From positions 372,001-436,000 of the forward strand of contig NZ_JAUSRN010000001.1 in the NCBI RefSeq assembly GCF_030811855.1: 64,000 nt of DNA, written 5' to 3'. A program made the position numbers and the translations under genes. Shown piece by piece: positions 1-7,664 of this stretch; the stretch's first letter is position 1, and every line of letters begins with the position of its first letter. This stretch comes from Variovorax paradoxus (GTDB lineage: Bacteria; Pseudomonadota; Gammaproteobacteria; Burkholderiales; Burkholderiaceae_C). Under the pieces are notes generated by a model. That model was not told the DNA's origin. It searched no databases and saw nothing but the letters and a program-made list of their open reading frames with translations.

Positions 1-302
1 AAGGGCGCCGGGGTCCGTCGCGAGATGAAGCCCACCATGGCAGCACGGCCGGTGGGCACGTTGGGGTTGTGCTGGATGTAGGACTCGGCAACGTACTTGT
101 CCGCCTGCGCCACCTGTCCCGCCTCGAAGACCTCACGCCAGAAGTCGTAGACCAGGCGCTTGTTGGCGCGCAGTACCGGATCGGCGCTCGCCAGGAGCGC
201 CTCCTGGTCGGCGGCCGGCTGAACCGGGACCTGTGCTGCCGCGGCGAGGGGCAGGATGGTGGCAAGCGCAAAGAGCAGATGTGCGAACAGAGGATTCTTC
301 AT
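1..302 (-). CDS. SnoaL/NTF2-like secreted protein, partial (C-terminus outside window)
   Basis: The first 100 codons of a small secreted SnoaL-like (NTF2 fold) protein. The start is ATG at 302, followed by a signal peptide ending near AAAQV, then the segment NKRLVYDFWREVFEAGQ and YIQHNPNVPTGR, typical of SnoaL-like polyketide-cyclase relatives that bind small hydrophobic ligands. It is a close paralog of the complete gene at 15632-16135, which shows that about 67 residues are missing here. No catalytic role can be assigned: proteins of this type are often annotated only as nuclear transport factor 2 family. It lies downstream of LysR 3'-end debris on the same strand. Confidence 0.75.
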   Translation of the reverse strand, partial: MKNPLFAHLLFALATILPLAAAAQVPVQPAADQEALLASADPVLRANKRLVYDFWREVFEAGQVAQADKYVAESYIQHNPNVPTGRAAMVGFISRRTPAP

Positions 303-387
303 GGATCAAGCCGGTTGTTGAGGAGCGCTGGACTGAAGCCGTTATAGACGATCATCGTGGCCTTTGTTCTCAAAAAAGGCCAATGAA
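1..387. repeat. Direct repeat, copy A (SnoaL-like gene 5' part plus upstream DNA)
   Basis: This segment reads in the same orientation and with about 90% identity (by eye) to 15834-16218. The match covers the N-terminal coding half of a SnoaL-like gene and runs about 85 bp past its start codon, ending near 387 in the remnant of a LysR 3' end. Copy A may continue beyond the left edge of the window. Because homology covers coding and upstream DNA alike, it is a duplicated segment rather than two independently acquired paralogs. Confidence 0.8.
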
Positions 388-402
388 GAGATTCTGAATA
401 CG
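370..402 (-). pseudogene. Remnant of a LysR-type regulator C-terminus
   Basis: On the minus strand this reads RIQNLFIGLF then a stop. It nearly matches the last residues of the intact LysR protein at 5007-5912 (IRNLFIGLFKD), and about 23 of 27 bases agree with that gene's 3' end. An in-frame stop lies just upstream, so only this tail survives. The same tail is seen at 16174-16245 in front of the second SnoaL-like gene. The sequence match is direct; the origin as gene debris is inferred. Confidence 0.5.
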
Positions 403-471
403 TCCTCAAAAGCCCTCCGGGCATCGCGTGACTTGCACTGGCGGGCGGCGGCCCTGACGAGGTTGCCGATC

Positions 472-1125
472 TCATATTCCGCTGAACCAGTTGTATCCCT
501 GGTCTTCCCAATAACCCCCGGGGTTCGTGTTGGTCACGAAGATCGCGGCGACGTGCTTCGCGCTCTTGAATCCGAGCTTGGTCGGCACAATCAGCCGCAG
601 GGGGAAGCCGTTCGCCGTCGGCAGCGCTTCGTTGCCAAAGTCGAGCGCCAGCAAGGTCTGCGGGTGCAGCGCGCTGGCCATGTCGAGGCTCGAGTGGTAA
701 CGGTCGGCACATTTGAAGCCGACGAAGCGCGCCGTCGTGTCTGCGCCAATGCGCTGCAGGAATGTCTTGAGCGAGACGCCGCGCCAGTCGCCAATCGCGC
801 TCCATCCCTCGATGCAGATATGGCGCGTGATTTGCCGCGCTTGCGGCAGCGTACGCAGGCGCTCGACGGTCCACGCCGTCTTGTCGGCGACGAGTCCCGA
901 GACTTCGAGCCGCCAGCTCGACACGTCGACCTGGGGCGCGTCGAACTCCGGGTAGAACGCGTTGAACGGGAACGGCTTCGTGACCTGGTTCGCCGCATAG
1001 GTCGGCGCGAGGCGGCTGCCGCTGAAGAGGCGGGCCTGCACGCGGTCGTTCCAGCGCGACAGTGCCCACAGGACCTTGTCGACCTGGTCGTTTGGCTGCT
1101 CAGTGAGCGTATTGGGTTGGTCCGA
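472..1125 (-). pseudogene. Molybdopterin-dependent oxidoreductase (sulfite oxidase fold), 5'-truncated
   Basis: The reading frame is open from about 1125 to the stop at 472 and encodes the molybdopterin domain of the sulfite oxidase/YedY (MsrP) superfamily. The segment RHICIEGWSAIGDW carries the conserved Cys that ligates molybdenum, and the end GGYWEDQGYNWFSGI looks complete. The N-terminus is missing: upstream codons (DQVDKVLWALSRWNDR) still look like protein, but there is no ATG, no Tat signal and a stop at 1126-1128. A GTG at 1041 would give 189 residues, clearly short for a family of roughly 260. It is most likely a decaying gene, although a short cytoplasmic product from GTG 1041 cannot be excluded. 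No membrane haem partner lies nearby. Confidence 0.6.
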
Positions 1126-1206
1126 TTACGAGTGCTCCCGTTTTCACGGGGGTTTCGAAAAGTCGAAAGCGGACACCCCATCGACGGCATCGTAGGTCAG
1201 GATTCT

Positions 1207-2163
1207 TCAGTCGCTGCCGCGCGCCCTATACAGAGCCGTCCGTTGTTCTAAAAAGGGGTCGGCCCGCCGATTGAACAAGGCCATGATCTGAGCTCGCAGC
1301 CATTGGCAGCTCGGTTCCTTCTGTGTGCGCCGATGCCAGTACTGGTGAATCGTGACGGAAGGCGGCGTGAAGGGAAGCGGCAGGACCTCAAGCTCCCCGG
1401 AGCGTGCGAAATCGAAGGCTGCGGGTAGAGGAACGGTCGCAATGAGGTCGGTTCTTGCGACGATATGAGGAAGACTGAGGAGGTTGGGCGTACTGAGAAC
1501 CACTCGCCGCCGGACCCGATGGCGCTCCAGTGCAGCCTCCAGCAATATGGTCGACCGGGCCGGCAAGTCCAGCACGGCGTGTCCCAGATTTTGATACGCC
1601 GCGCGGCTCATGCCTCGGGCGACCACCGGATGTCCACGACGAACGATGCACGCATACGTGTGGCTGAAAAGAGATTGGCGAAAGTACGCATCTTTCTCCA
1701 GCGTGGGGAAGTAGCCGATTGCCAAGTCGATGTCGCCGCTGGCGAGCCGCTCGTGGAGCGGCAAGACGATCGGCGAAACGATGTGCACGGAGGTGCGCGG
1801 CGCATGCTCGGCCAGATGCGCCATGAGGACAGGCATGAAGAGAGATTCGGCTGAATCGGGCATCGACACGCGAAAACTGGTCTCGCTGTTTTCGGGATCG
1901 AATGCGCCGCTGTCCAGGACGTCCTTGTCGACCTGATCGAGCATGACGCGCGCCGTTTCCGCCAACGTCACGGCTCGTGGTGTCGGGCGCATTCCGGATC
2001 CAGCGCGGACGAATAACTCATCGCCGAGTTGCTTGCGAAGGCGGCTGAGCGCGGTACTGAACCCAGACTGGCTCATCTGAAGGCTTTCAGCCGCACGGCC
2101 CAAATGACGTGTGCCGTCGAGGGCAACCAGGAGGCGCAGCAGGTTCAGATCGAGTTGCTTCAT
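1207..2163 (-). CDS. LysR-family transcriptional regulator (NahR/LinR-like)
   Basis: A 318-residue LysR-type regulator. Residues 1-65 form the winged helix-turn-helix (LNLLRLLVALDGTRHLGRAA, then SQSGFSTALSRLRKQLGDELF), followed by the linker helix and a periplasmic-binding-like effector domain. The style resembles the NahR/LinR/DntR group that responds to aromatic compounds, which fits its position. It is divergent from the hydrolase-monooxygenase pair starting at 2254, with a 90-bp gap that should hold the shared promoter and operator. The C-terminal tail after ALFNRRADPF is some 20 residues longer than in the LysR at 5007. Effector unknown. Confidence 0.9.
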   Translation of the reverse strand: MKQLDLNLLRLLVALDGTRHLGRAAESLQMSQSGFSTALSRLRKQLGDELFVRAGSGMRPTPRAVTLAETARVMLDQVDKDVLDSGAFDPENSETSFRVSMPDSAESLFMPVLMAHLAEHAPRTSVHIVSPIVLPLHERLASGDIDLAIGYFPTLEKDAYFRQSLFSHTYACIVRRGHPVVARGMSRAAYQNLGHAVLDLPARSTILLEAALERHRVRRRVVLSTPNLLSLPHIVARTDLIATVPLPAAFDFARSGELEVLPLPFTPPSVTIHQYWHRRTQKEPSCQWLRAQIMALFNRRADPFLEQRTALYRARGSD

Positions 2164-2253
2164 CGCTTTTGCAGATAACGGATGTTCATGTTTTCCGGTT
2201 GAGAGTGGTCCGGTGGACGCCTATTCTCTGGCGCAGACCAACAGGAGACAACA

Positions 2254-3351
2254 TTGCCGAGCCCTGTCCAGAGCCACGCAGAGGAACGCAGGAAGCATCT
2301 TGCCGCGATGCAGCGAGCCGTTCCCGTCACAAGGATGGTGGACTACGGGGTGCCACTGGGTGACGCGCTCCACACCCATGGCCTGGTCGCGACGGACGAT
2401 TCAGCCGGTTGGGACGAAATCTGCGAACGGGTGGCGGCACGGCATCATGGCCTGGCAGAAGCCGCAGAGAAGGCCGGCCGGTCCCCAACCGCGGCGCTGG
2501 GTTGGCGAGCCGCATCGGCGCTGCTTCAATGCGCACAGCTCGCGTTCAACCAGGACGTTCCTCGCAAAATAGCACTCTACGAACAGGCCCATGCCGCGCT
2601 CGCCCGGCATGCGCACCTGAGCGGAGATCTTGCAGAGGTGCGGCTACCGACGCCATATGGAGGTCTTCATGGTTGGACCGTCCGTCCCGACGGTACGGCT
2701 GCAACGGCTGCGGTGATCGTGATGGGTGGATTGAGTGGCTGGGGGAGCGTGTACCTCGACATGGGACGGGCACTCGCGGCTCGCGGCCTGCTCGCGATTC
2801 TTGCCGAAGGGCCTGGCCAAGGCCTGACGCGTCTTCGAGGTGGAATGCATCTCGACGACCGAACGCTGCCGCTCTTCGGCGCGTTCCTTGATCACGCCGA
2901 GTCTCTGGGTGTACGCCGGTGCGGTGTGTGGGGCAACAGCTTTGGCGGTTTGTTCGCCGCACAACTGGCCGCGACCGATCGGCGGGTGCAGGCCGTATGC
3001 ATCAATGGCGCGCCGATGACCCCCGCGGTCCCTTCGTTCCGAACCGCGCGTGAGCAAATGGAAGCGCTGTTCGGCGTAGACGAGGAGGCCTCGCTAAGGC
3101 ATCGATTGCAATCTCTGGGCATGAGCCCGCGCCGCCACCGCATCGACGCCAATCTTTTGGTGATCCAAGGCGGGTGCGACGCGTTAGTCCCGTTGGGTGA
3201 ACAGGCGTCGTTCTTCACCTTGGTGCCCACCCGCCCAAAAGCTGTACTCACGTGGCCGAACGGCGAACACACCATCTACAACTATGCCCAGGAGCGCAAT
3301 GCGCGAGCAGCGGACTGGTTTGCCGAGCAGTTGAATCCGCAGGCGGCTTGA
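2254..3351 (+). CDS. Alpha/beta hydrolase with N-terminal helical domain (C-C hydrolase or esterase)
   Basis: A 365-residue alpha/beta hydrolase. About 130 N-terminal helical residues precede the catalytic domain, an arrangement seen in FrsA-like esterases and in 2,6-dihydroxypseudooxynicotine hydrolase, a C-C bond hydrolase. The catalytic triad is visible: Ser229 in GNSFGG, Asp309 in GGCDALVP and His339 in GEHTIYN. The start is TTG at 2254, chosen because a good AGGAG lies at 2243-2247 and no suitable ATG is available. The next gene, a flavin hydroxylase, starts 25 bp after its stop, so they are probably co-transcribed under the divergent LysR. Substrate unknown; hydrolysis of an aryl ketone or ester is a guess. 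Confidence 0.8.
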   Translation: MPSPVQSHAEERRKHLAAMQRAVPVTRMVDYGVPLGDALHTHGLVATDDSAGWDEICERVAARHHGLAEAAEKAGRSPTAALGWRAASALLQCAQLAFNQDVPRKIALYEQAHAALARHAHLSGDLAEVRLPTPYGGLHGWTVRPDGTAATAAVIVMGGLSGWGSVYLDMGRALAARGLLAILAEGPGQGLTRLRGGMHLDDRTLPLFGAFLDHAESLGVRRCGVWGNSFGGLFAAQLAATDRRVQAVCINGAPMTPAVPSFRTAREQMEALFGVDEEASLRHRLQSLGMSPRRHRIDANLLVIQGGCDALVPLGEQASFFTLVPTRPKAVLTWPNGEHTIYNYAQERNARAADWFAEQLNPQAA

Positions 3352-3376
3352 TCGAGAACAATGAAGGAGACATGAA

Positions 3377-5017
3377 TTGGAAGAATCCACAAGCTTTGAA
3401 TTTGACGTGATCGTGGTCGGGTACGGACCAAGCGGTCTTGTCCTTGCGTCACTGCTGGGACAGCAAGGCCATCAGGTGGCGGTCGTCGAACGCTGGCCGA
3501 ACTTGTATGGCAAGCCGCGCCTGACACATATCGACGGCGAGACGGCTCGACTGATTTCCGTCTGCGCGGACGCTGACCAGGCCCTGCGGGACGCGTGGAC
3601 CACGCCCCACTACCACTGGTTCAATGGCAAGGGGCAGCTCCTGCTGGACGTGGGCGGGGTTGGTAATACGCGCCGGATGCTGTGGGATGACCATATCTCG
3701 GTCCATCTGCCCCACATAGAGGAGGCGATTCACGAGCGAATCACGTCCCTTCCCAATGTGCACCTCTATCGAGGATATCTCGCCAACGGCCTCGAACAGA
3801 ACCCCGAGGGCGTCACCCTGAGATGCGTGCCGTGGGGGAAGGCGAAGGATCCCTCTTCTCCGCCACGATCCGAGTTGAGCTTGCGCGCTCGCTACCTCGT
3901 TGGATCGGACGGCTCGAACAGCTTCGTGCGCGAGGCCCTCGGGGTCGACCGCATCGACTTCGGCTTCAACGAGCGTTGGCTGTGCGTGGACACCGAGCCT
4001 CGTCGCAAGCTGCCATCGAAGTTCGACGAAAACGCCATCCAGGTGTGCGATCCGCGCCGTGGTCACATGTTCATGCCGATTGGCACGAAGCGGCAACGAT
4101 TCGAGTTCGCTTTGCTGCCTGACGAGACAACAGAGGAGATGCAGACCGTCGATGCTGCATTTCGCATGCTCAAGCAGTACCACGGGCTGGAGCCGGAAGA
4201 CCTGGATCTCATCCGCAATCTCGTCTACACCTTCGAGTGTCGTCTGGCCAAGTCCTGGAAGGTCGGGCGGGTCTTTCTGGCCGGAGATGCCGCACACACG
4301 AATCCGCCATACCTCGGACAAGGTGCCTGCTCCGGCATGCGCGATGCCGCCAATCTCGCGTGGAAATTCGACCTCGTGCTTCGCGGCCTGTCCGACGCGA
4401 GCCTGCTCGATGCATACGAATCGGAACGCAGGCCGCACGCCCAGCAGATCATGCTGGACTCGCGTGCGCTGGGACTGGTGGCCAACACCTCGAGCCCTGT
4501 GAAAGCGGCGGTGCGGGACCTGCTGTTCAAGTTCAATCTCGCGCCGAAACCCAAGTTTCCGGTGCTCACCGATGGCATTCTGGCCAAAGGGGCCGATGGA
4601 AGACCCATGCGGCAGGCAGGGACCTTGGCTCCACAGGGCCGCATCACGGTGGACGGTCGCACGATGCGCTTCGATGAGCATGTCGGGTTCTCTTTCGCCC
4701 TTCTCGCAAACCCCGAAGTGACAGACGAGTTGCCTGCGACGCTCAAGGCCGCGCTGCGGGCGGTCGGTGTCCGCTTCGTCGAGCTGGCACCTGCTTCAGG
4801 TCTGTGCCAGGGCGATCGCGTGATAGATGCCGACGGCGTGTACGCCCCATTTCTGGAGTCGCTCGACGCCGATGCCGTTCTGACGCGTCCCGACTTCGTG
4901 GTGTATGGACACGCCGATCGTGCAGGTCTCGTGCATCTGGCCGAAAGCTTCCTGCTGCAGTTGCAGCACACCTCGACAAGGCGGCATCATTCCACCATCA
5001 GCGTCCCTAGTCCTTAA
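3377..5017 (+). CDS. FAD-dependent aromatic monooxygenase (MhpA-like, class A)
   Basis: A 546-residue flavoprotein hydroxylase. The FAD-binding GxGxxG is at residues 15-20 (GYGPSG), and the second FAD motif FLAGDAAHTNPP, with Asp304, precedes the conserved GMRDAANLAWKF segment. Length and layout match 3-(3-hydroxyphenyl)propionate hydroxylase (MhpA) and related NAD(P)H-dependent ring hydroxylases, including a thioredoxin-like C-terminal domain. The start is TTG at 3377 with AAGGAGA at 3364-3370; the nearby ATG at 3372 is in another frame and stops at once. It is coupled to the hydrolase upstream. Its last 11 bp overlap the convergent LysR gene. No ring-cleavage enzyme sits in this pair, so the substrate is not predictable. 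Confidence 0.85.
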   Translation: MEESTSFEFDVIVVGYGPSGLVLASLLGQQGHQVAVVERWPNLYGKPRLTHIDGETARLISVCADADQALRDAWTTPHYHWFNGKGQLLLDVGGVGNTRRMLWDDHISVHLPHIEEAIHERITSLPNVHLYRGYLANGLEQNPEGVTLRCVPWGKAKDPSSPPRSELSLRARYLVGSDGSNSFVREALGVDRIDFGFNERWLCVDTEPRRKLPSKFDENAIQVCDPRRGHMFMPIGTKRQRFEFALLPDETTEEMQTVDAAFRMLKQYHGLEPEDLDLIRNLVYTFECRLAKSWKVGRVFLAGDAAHTNPPYLGQGACSGMRDAANLAWKFDLVLRGLSDASLLDAYESERRPHAQQIMLDSRALGLVANTSSPVKAAVRDLLFKFNLAPKPKFPVLTDGILAKGADGRPMRQAGTLAPQGRITVDGRTMRFDEHVGFSFALLANPEVTDELPATLKAALRAVGVRFVELAPASGLCQGDRVIDADGVYAPFLESLDADAVLTRPDFVVYGHADRAGLVHLAESFLLQLQHTSTRRHHSTISVPSP

Positions 5018-5912
5018 AAAGGCCGATGAAGAGATTGCGGATCCAGTGGTGCGCGGGGTCCGATTCGAAGCGGCGGCTCCAGTGCAGCGACACGGTGAAG
5101 GCGCTGCGGGGAAGCTCCGCCGGGAGCACCACATAGCGCTTCGGCTCGATGAACCTGCGCGCAATCGCCTGCGGCATCACGACGGCAAAATCGGTACGCG
5201 CAATGATCGCCGGCAGCGCAAGGAAGTGCGCCGAGTTGAGCACCAGCCTTTCATCGAGGCCGAGCTGCTGCAGGATGCGAAAGGTCTCCGAGTGCGAGCG
5301 CACGGCCACGTACTCCAGGCGCCGCAGGTCCTGGATCGTCATGCGGACATCCGAGGCCTTCGAGGCCTTGGCCATCGGATGCCCTGCCCGCACCACCACC
5401 GCGTAGCGATCGCGCAGCAGCTCGACGCGCTCCGTTCCGCTGACCGAGGGCAGAAACCCGAGTGCGAAATGAATCGCCCCGGTTTCAAGGGCATCGGTGA
5501 TCTCCCCGTGCGGCAGCGGAGTCGTATGCACCCGAATGCCGGGTGCCTGGCGGTGCAAGGCTTCCATCAGTTCCGGCAGCAGCCGAGCCTCGCCGATGTC
5601 GTTCAGATGCAGCCGAACGGTCATCCGCGAGCGCGAGGGGTCGAAGGTGTCTTCGTCCCGCAGCACATCCTCGATGGCGGCCACGGCCGGCTGCACGACG
5701 CTCGCCAGCCGCTCCGCGCGCAGCGTCGGGCGCATGCGCCCGTTGGCGCGCACGAACAGCGCATCGCCCAAGGCAAGCCGCAATCGCGTCAGACCTTGGC
5801 TCGCGGCCGGCTGCGACAACCCCAGCGCATCGGCGGCGCGGCTGACGCTGCCGAGGCGGTACACCGCTTCGAACAGGCGGAGCAGGTTCATGTCCAGCTT
5901 TTCAGTATGCAT
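5007..5912 (-). CDS. LysR-family transcriptional regulator of the benzoylformate/hydroxyquinol operon
   Basis: A 301-residue LysR regulator with the N-terminal helix-turn-helix (MNLLRLFEAVYRLGSVSRAADAL, SQPAASQGLTRLRLALGDALF) and an effector-binding domain ending HHWIRNLFIGLFKD. It is divergent from the mdlC-like gene at 5997, with a dyad-rich 84-bp gap between them, so it most likely controls that eight-gene operon. The 3' end overlaps the convergent monooxygenase by 11 bp. Pieces of a very similar LysR 3' end occur at 370-402 and 16174-16245. Effector unknown; a pathway aromatic is expected. Confidence 0.9.
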   Translation of the reverse strand: MHTEKLDMNLLRLFEAVYRLGSVSRAADALGLSQPAASQGLTRLRLALGDALFVRANGRMRPTLRAERLASVVQPAVAAIEDVLRDEDTFDPSRSRMTVRLHLNDIGEARLLPELMEALHRQAPGIRVHTTPLPHGEITDALETGAIHFALGFLPSVSGTERVELLRDRYAVVVRAGHPMAKASKASDVRMTIQDLRRLEYVAVRSHSETFRILQQLGLDERLVLNSAHFLALPAIIARTDFAVVMPQAIARRFIEPKRYVVLPAELPRSAFTVSLHWSRRFESDPAHHWIRNLFIGLFKD

Positions 5913-5924
5913 ACAGCTTATTTT

Positions 5925-5958
5925 GCTCTAGACATTTCATTGTATTGATGAATAGAGC
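5925..5958. promoter_or_regulatory. Nested dyad, likely LysR operator
   Basis: Between the divergent LysR (start 5912) and mdlC-like (start 5997) genes lies GCTCTA (5925-5930) paired with TAGAGC (5953-5958). Inside it is a second perfect inverted repeat, TTCAT-N7-ATGAA (5936-5952). Two concentric dyads midway between divergent starts are typical of a LysR-type regulatory site. Binding is inferred, not shown. Confidence 0.55.
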
Positions 5959-5996
5959 GGCAAACGCAAAACTGCGGACCTCATCTAGGAGCATTC

Positions 5997-7625
5997 ATGG
6001 ATCGACACGTCGAACTTCCCGCGCAAGCGCCCTTCCAGGCCGGCGGCACCCTGACCGTGCGCGACGCCGTTTTCAAGCTGCTGCGCGCGTTCGGCATGAC
6101 CAGCGTGTTCGGCAACCCGGGCTCGACGGAACTGCCGATGTTCATCGACTTCCCGGAAGACTTCCGCTACGTGCTCGGCCTGCAGGAATCCGTGGTCGTG
6201 GGCATGGCAGACGGCTACGCGCAGGCCACGCACAACGCGGCCTTCGTCAACCTGCATTCCGCCGCCGGCGTCGGCCATGCGATGGGCAACATCTTCACGG
6301 CCTTTCGCAACCGCACGCCGCTGGTGATCACGGCCGGCCAGCAGGCGCGATCGATCCTGCCTTTCGAACCTTTCCTCGGCTCCACGCAGGCGCCCGAGCT
6401 GCCGAGGCCTTACGTCAAGTGGAGCGTCGAGCCGGCGCGGGCCGAGGACGTTCCGCTGGCGATTGCACGGGCCTACTACATCGCGATGACGCCGCCGCGC
6501 GGCCCCGTGCTGGTCTCGATCCCGTCGGACGACTGGGATGTCCAGACATTGCCGGTCGATGCACGCGAGGTCAGCCGCCACGTGCGTGCAGACCCCGACC
6601 TTCTCGCGCGCATTGCCGCGGCCCTCGATGGCGCCCGTTCCCCCGCCTTCGTGGTCGGTGCCGCGGTCGATCGCGACGAGGCGTGGAAAGAAGCGGTTGA
6701 ATTGGCCGAGCGGCACAACGCGCGTGTGTATGTCGCACCCATGTCGGGCCGATGCAGCTTTCCGGAAGATCATCCGCTGTGGGGAGGCTTCCTGCCGCCA
6801 ATGCGCGAGCGCATCGTCGAACGGCTCGCCGGTCACGACCTCGTATTTGCGCTCGGTGCGCCGGCGTTCACCTACCATGTGCCGGGCCAAGGACCGCACC
6901 TGCCGGAAGGATGCGAGCTGGTGCAGCTGACGGACGATCCGCAGGTCGCGGCCTGGGCGCCGACCGGCACTTCCGTGATCGGCAGCATCCGCCTCGGACT
7001 GCTCGATCTGCTCGAGTGCAGCACGCCGAGCGATCGTCCGGCACCACCTGCCCACGTGCGGCCGCAGCGCGTCGCAGAGCCCGAGCCCGGCGAACGCCTG
7101 CCGGTGGCGTGGGTCCTGCAGACGCTGGCCGACGTGCGCGCGCGCGACAGCATCCTGGTCGAGGAAGCACCCAGCGCACGGCCCGTGATGCACGGCCACC
7201 TGCCGGTCTTCGAGTCGGAAACCTTCTACACCATGTGCAGTGGCGGCCTGGGCTATGGCCTTCCGGCCGCTGTCGGGGTGGCGCTGGGAAAACCGGGTGC
7301 ACGGGTCATTGCATTGGTGGGCGATGGCTCGGCGATGTACGCCATCCAGGCACTGTGGAGCGCAGCCCAGCTGGCGCTGCCGGTCACGGTGCTGATCCTG
7401 AAGAACCGCCGCTACGCCGCGTTGTACGAGTTCGCCCGCATCTTCGGCTACCGGCCTGACGAGCATGTGCCGGGCACCGACCTGCCCGATCTCGATTTCG
7501 TTGCGCTTGCTGGCGCGCAAGGCATGAAGGGTCTGCGCGTCGACACCGCGGAGCAACTGCGTCCCGCATTGCACCAGGCGCTGCAATCGACCGCACCGAT
7601 GCTGGTCGAGATCGAAGTGGCCTGA
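5997..7625 (+). CDS. mdlC: Benzoylformate decarboxylase-type ThDP enzyme
   Basis: A 542-residue thiamine-diphosphate 2-keto acid decarboxylase that should convert an aryl-glyoxylate to an aryl aldehyde and CO2. The benzoylformate decarboxylase catalytic set is present: Ser43 in GNPGSTELP, Glu64 in GLQES and His87 in NLHSAAG. These equal Ser26, Glu47 and His70 of the Pseudomonas enzyme with a constant 17-residue offset, and a further His in FTYHVPGQG matches His281. The ThDP/Mg motif GDGSAMYAIQALWSAAQ is near residue 440. A GGAG lies just before the ATG at 5997. It heads the operon and is followed by an aldehyde dehydrogenase, as in the mandelate pathway, but no mandelate dehydrogenase is seen. 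Ring hydroxyls on the substrate are inferred from the downstream genes. Confidence 0.85.
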   Translation: MDRHVELPAQAPFQAGGTLTVRDAVFKLLRAFGMTSVFGNPGSTELPMFIDFPEDFRYVLGLQESVVVGMADGYAQATHNAAFVNLHSAAGVGHAMGNIFTAFRNRTPLVITAGQQARSILPFEPFLGSTQAPELPRPYVKWSVEPARAEDVPLAIARAYYIAMTPPRGPVLVSIPSDDWDVQTLPVDAREVSRHVRADPDLLARIAAALDGARSPAFVVGAAVDRDEAWKEAVELAERHNARVYVAPMSGRCSFPEDHPLWGGFLPPMRERIVERLAGHDLVFALGAPAFTYHVPGQGPHLPEGCELVQLTDDPQVAAWAPTGTSVIGSIRLGLLDLLECSTPSDRPAPPAHVRPQRVAEPEPGERLPVAWVLQTLADVRARDSILVEEAPSARPVMHGHLPVFESETFYTMCSGGLGYGLPAAVGVALGKPGARVIALVGDGSAMYAIQALWSAAQLALPVTVLILKNRRYAALYEFARIFGYRPDEHVPGTDLPDLDFVALAGAQGMKGLRVDTAEQLRPALHQALQSTAPMLVEIEVA

Positions 7626-7664
7626 CGGTTTTTCGCTTTTCCAAATCTATAAGGAGACAAGACG

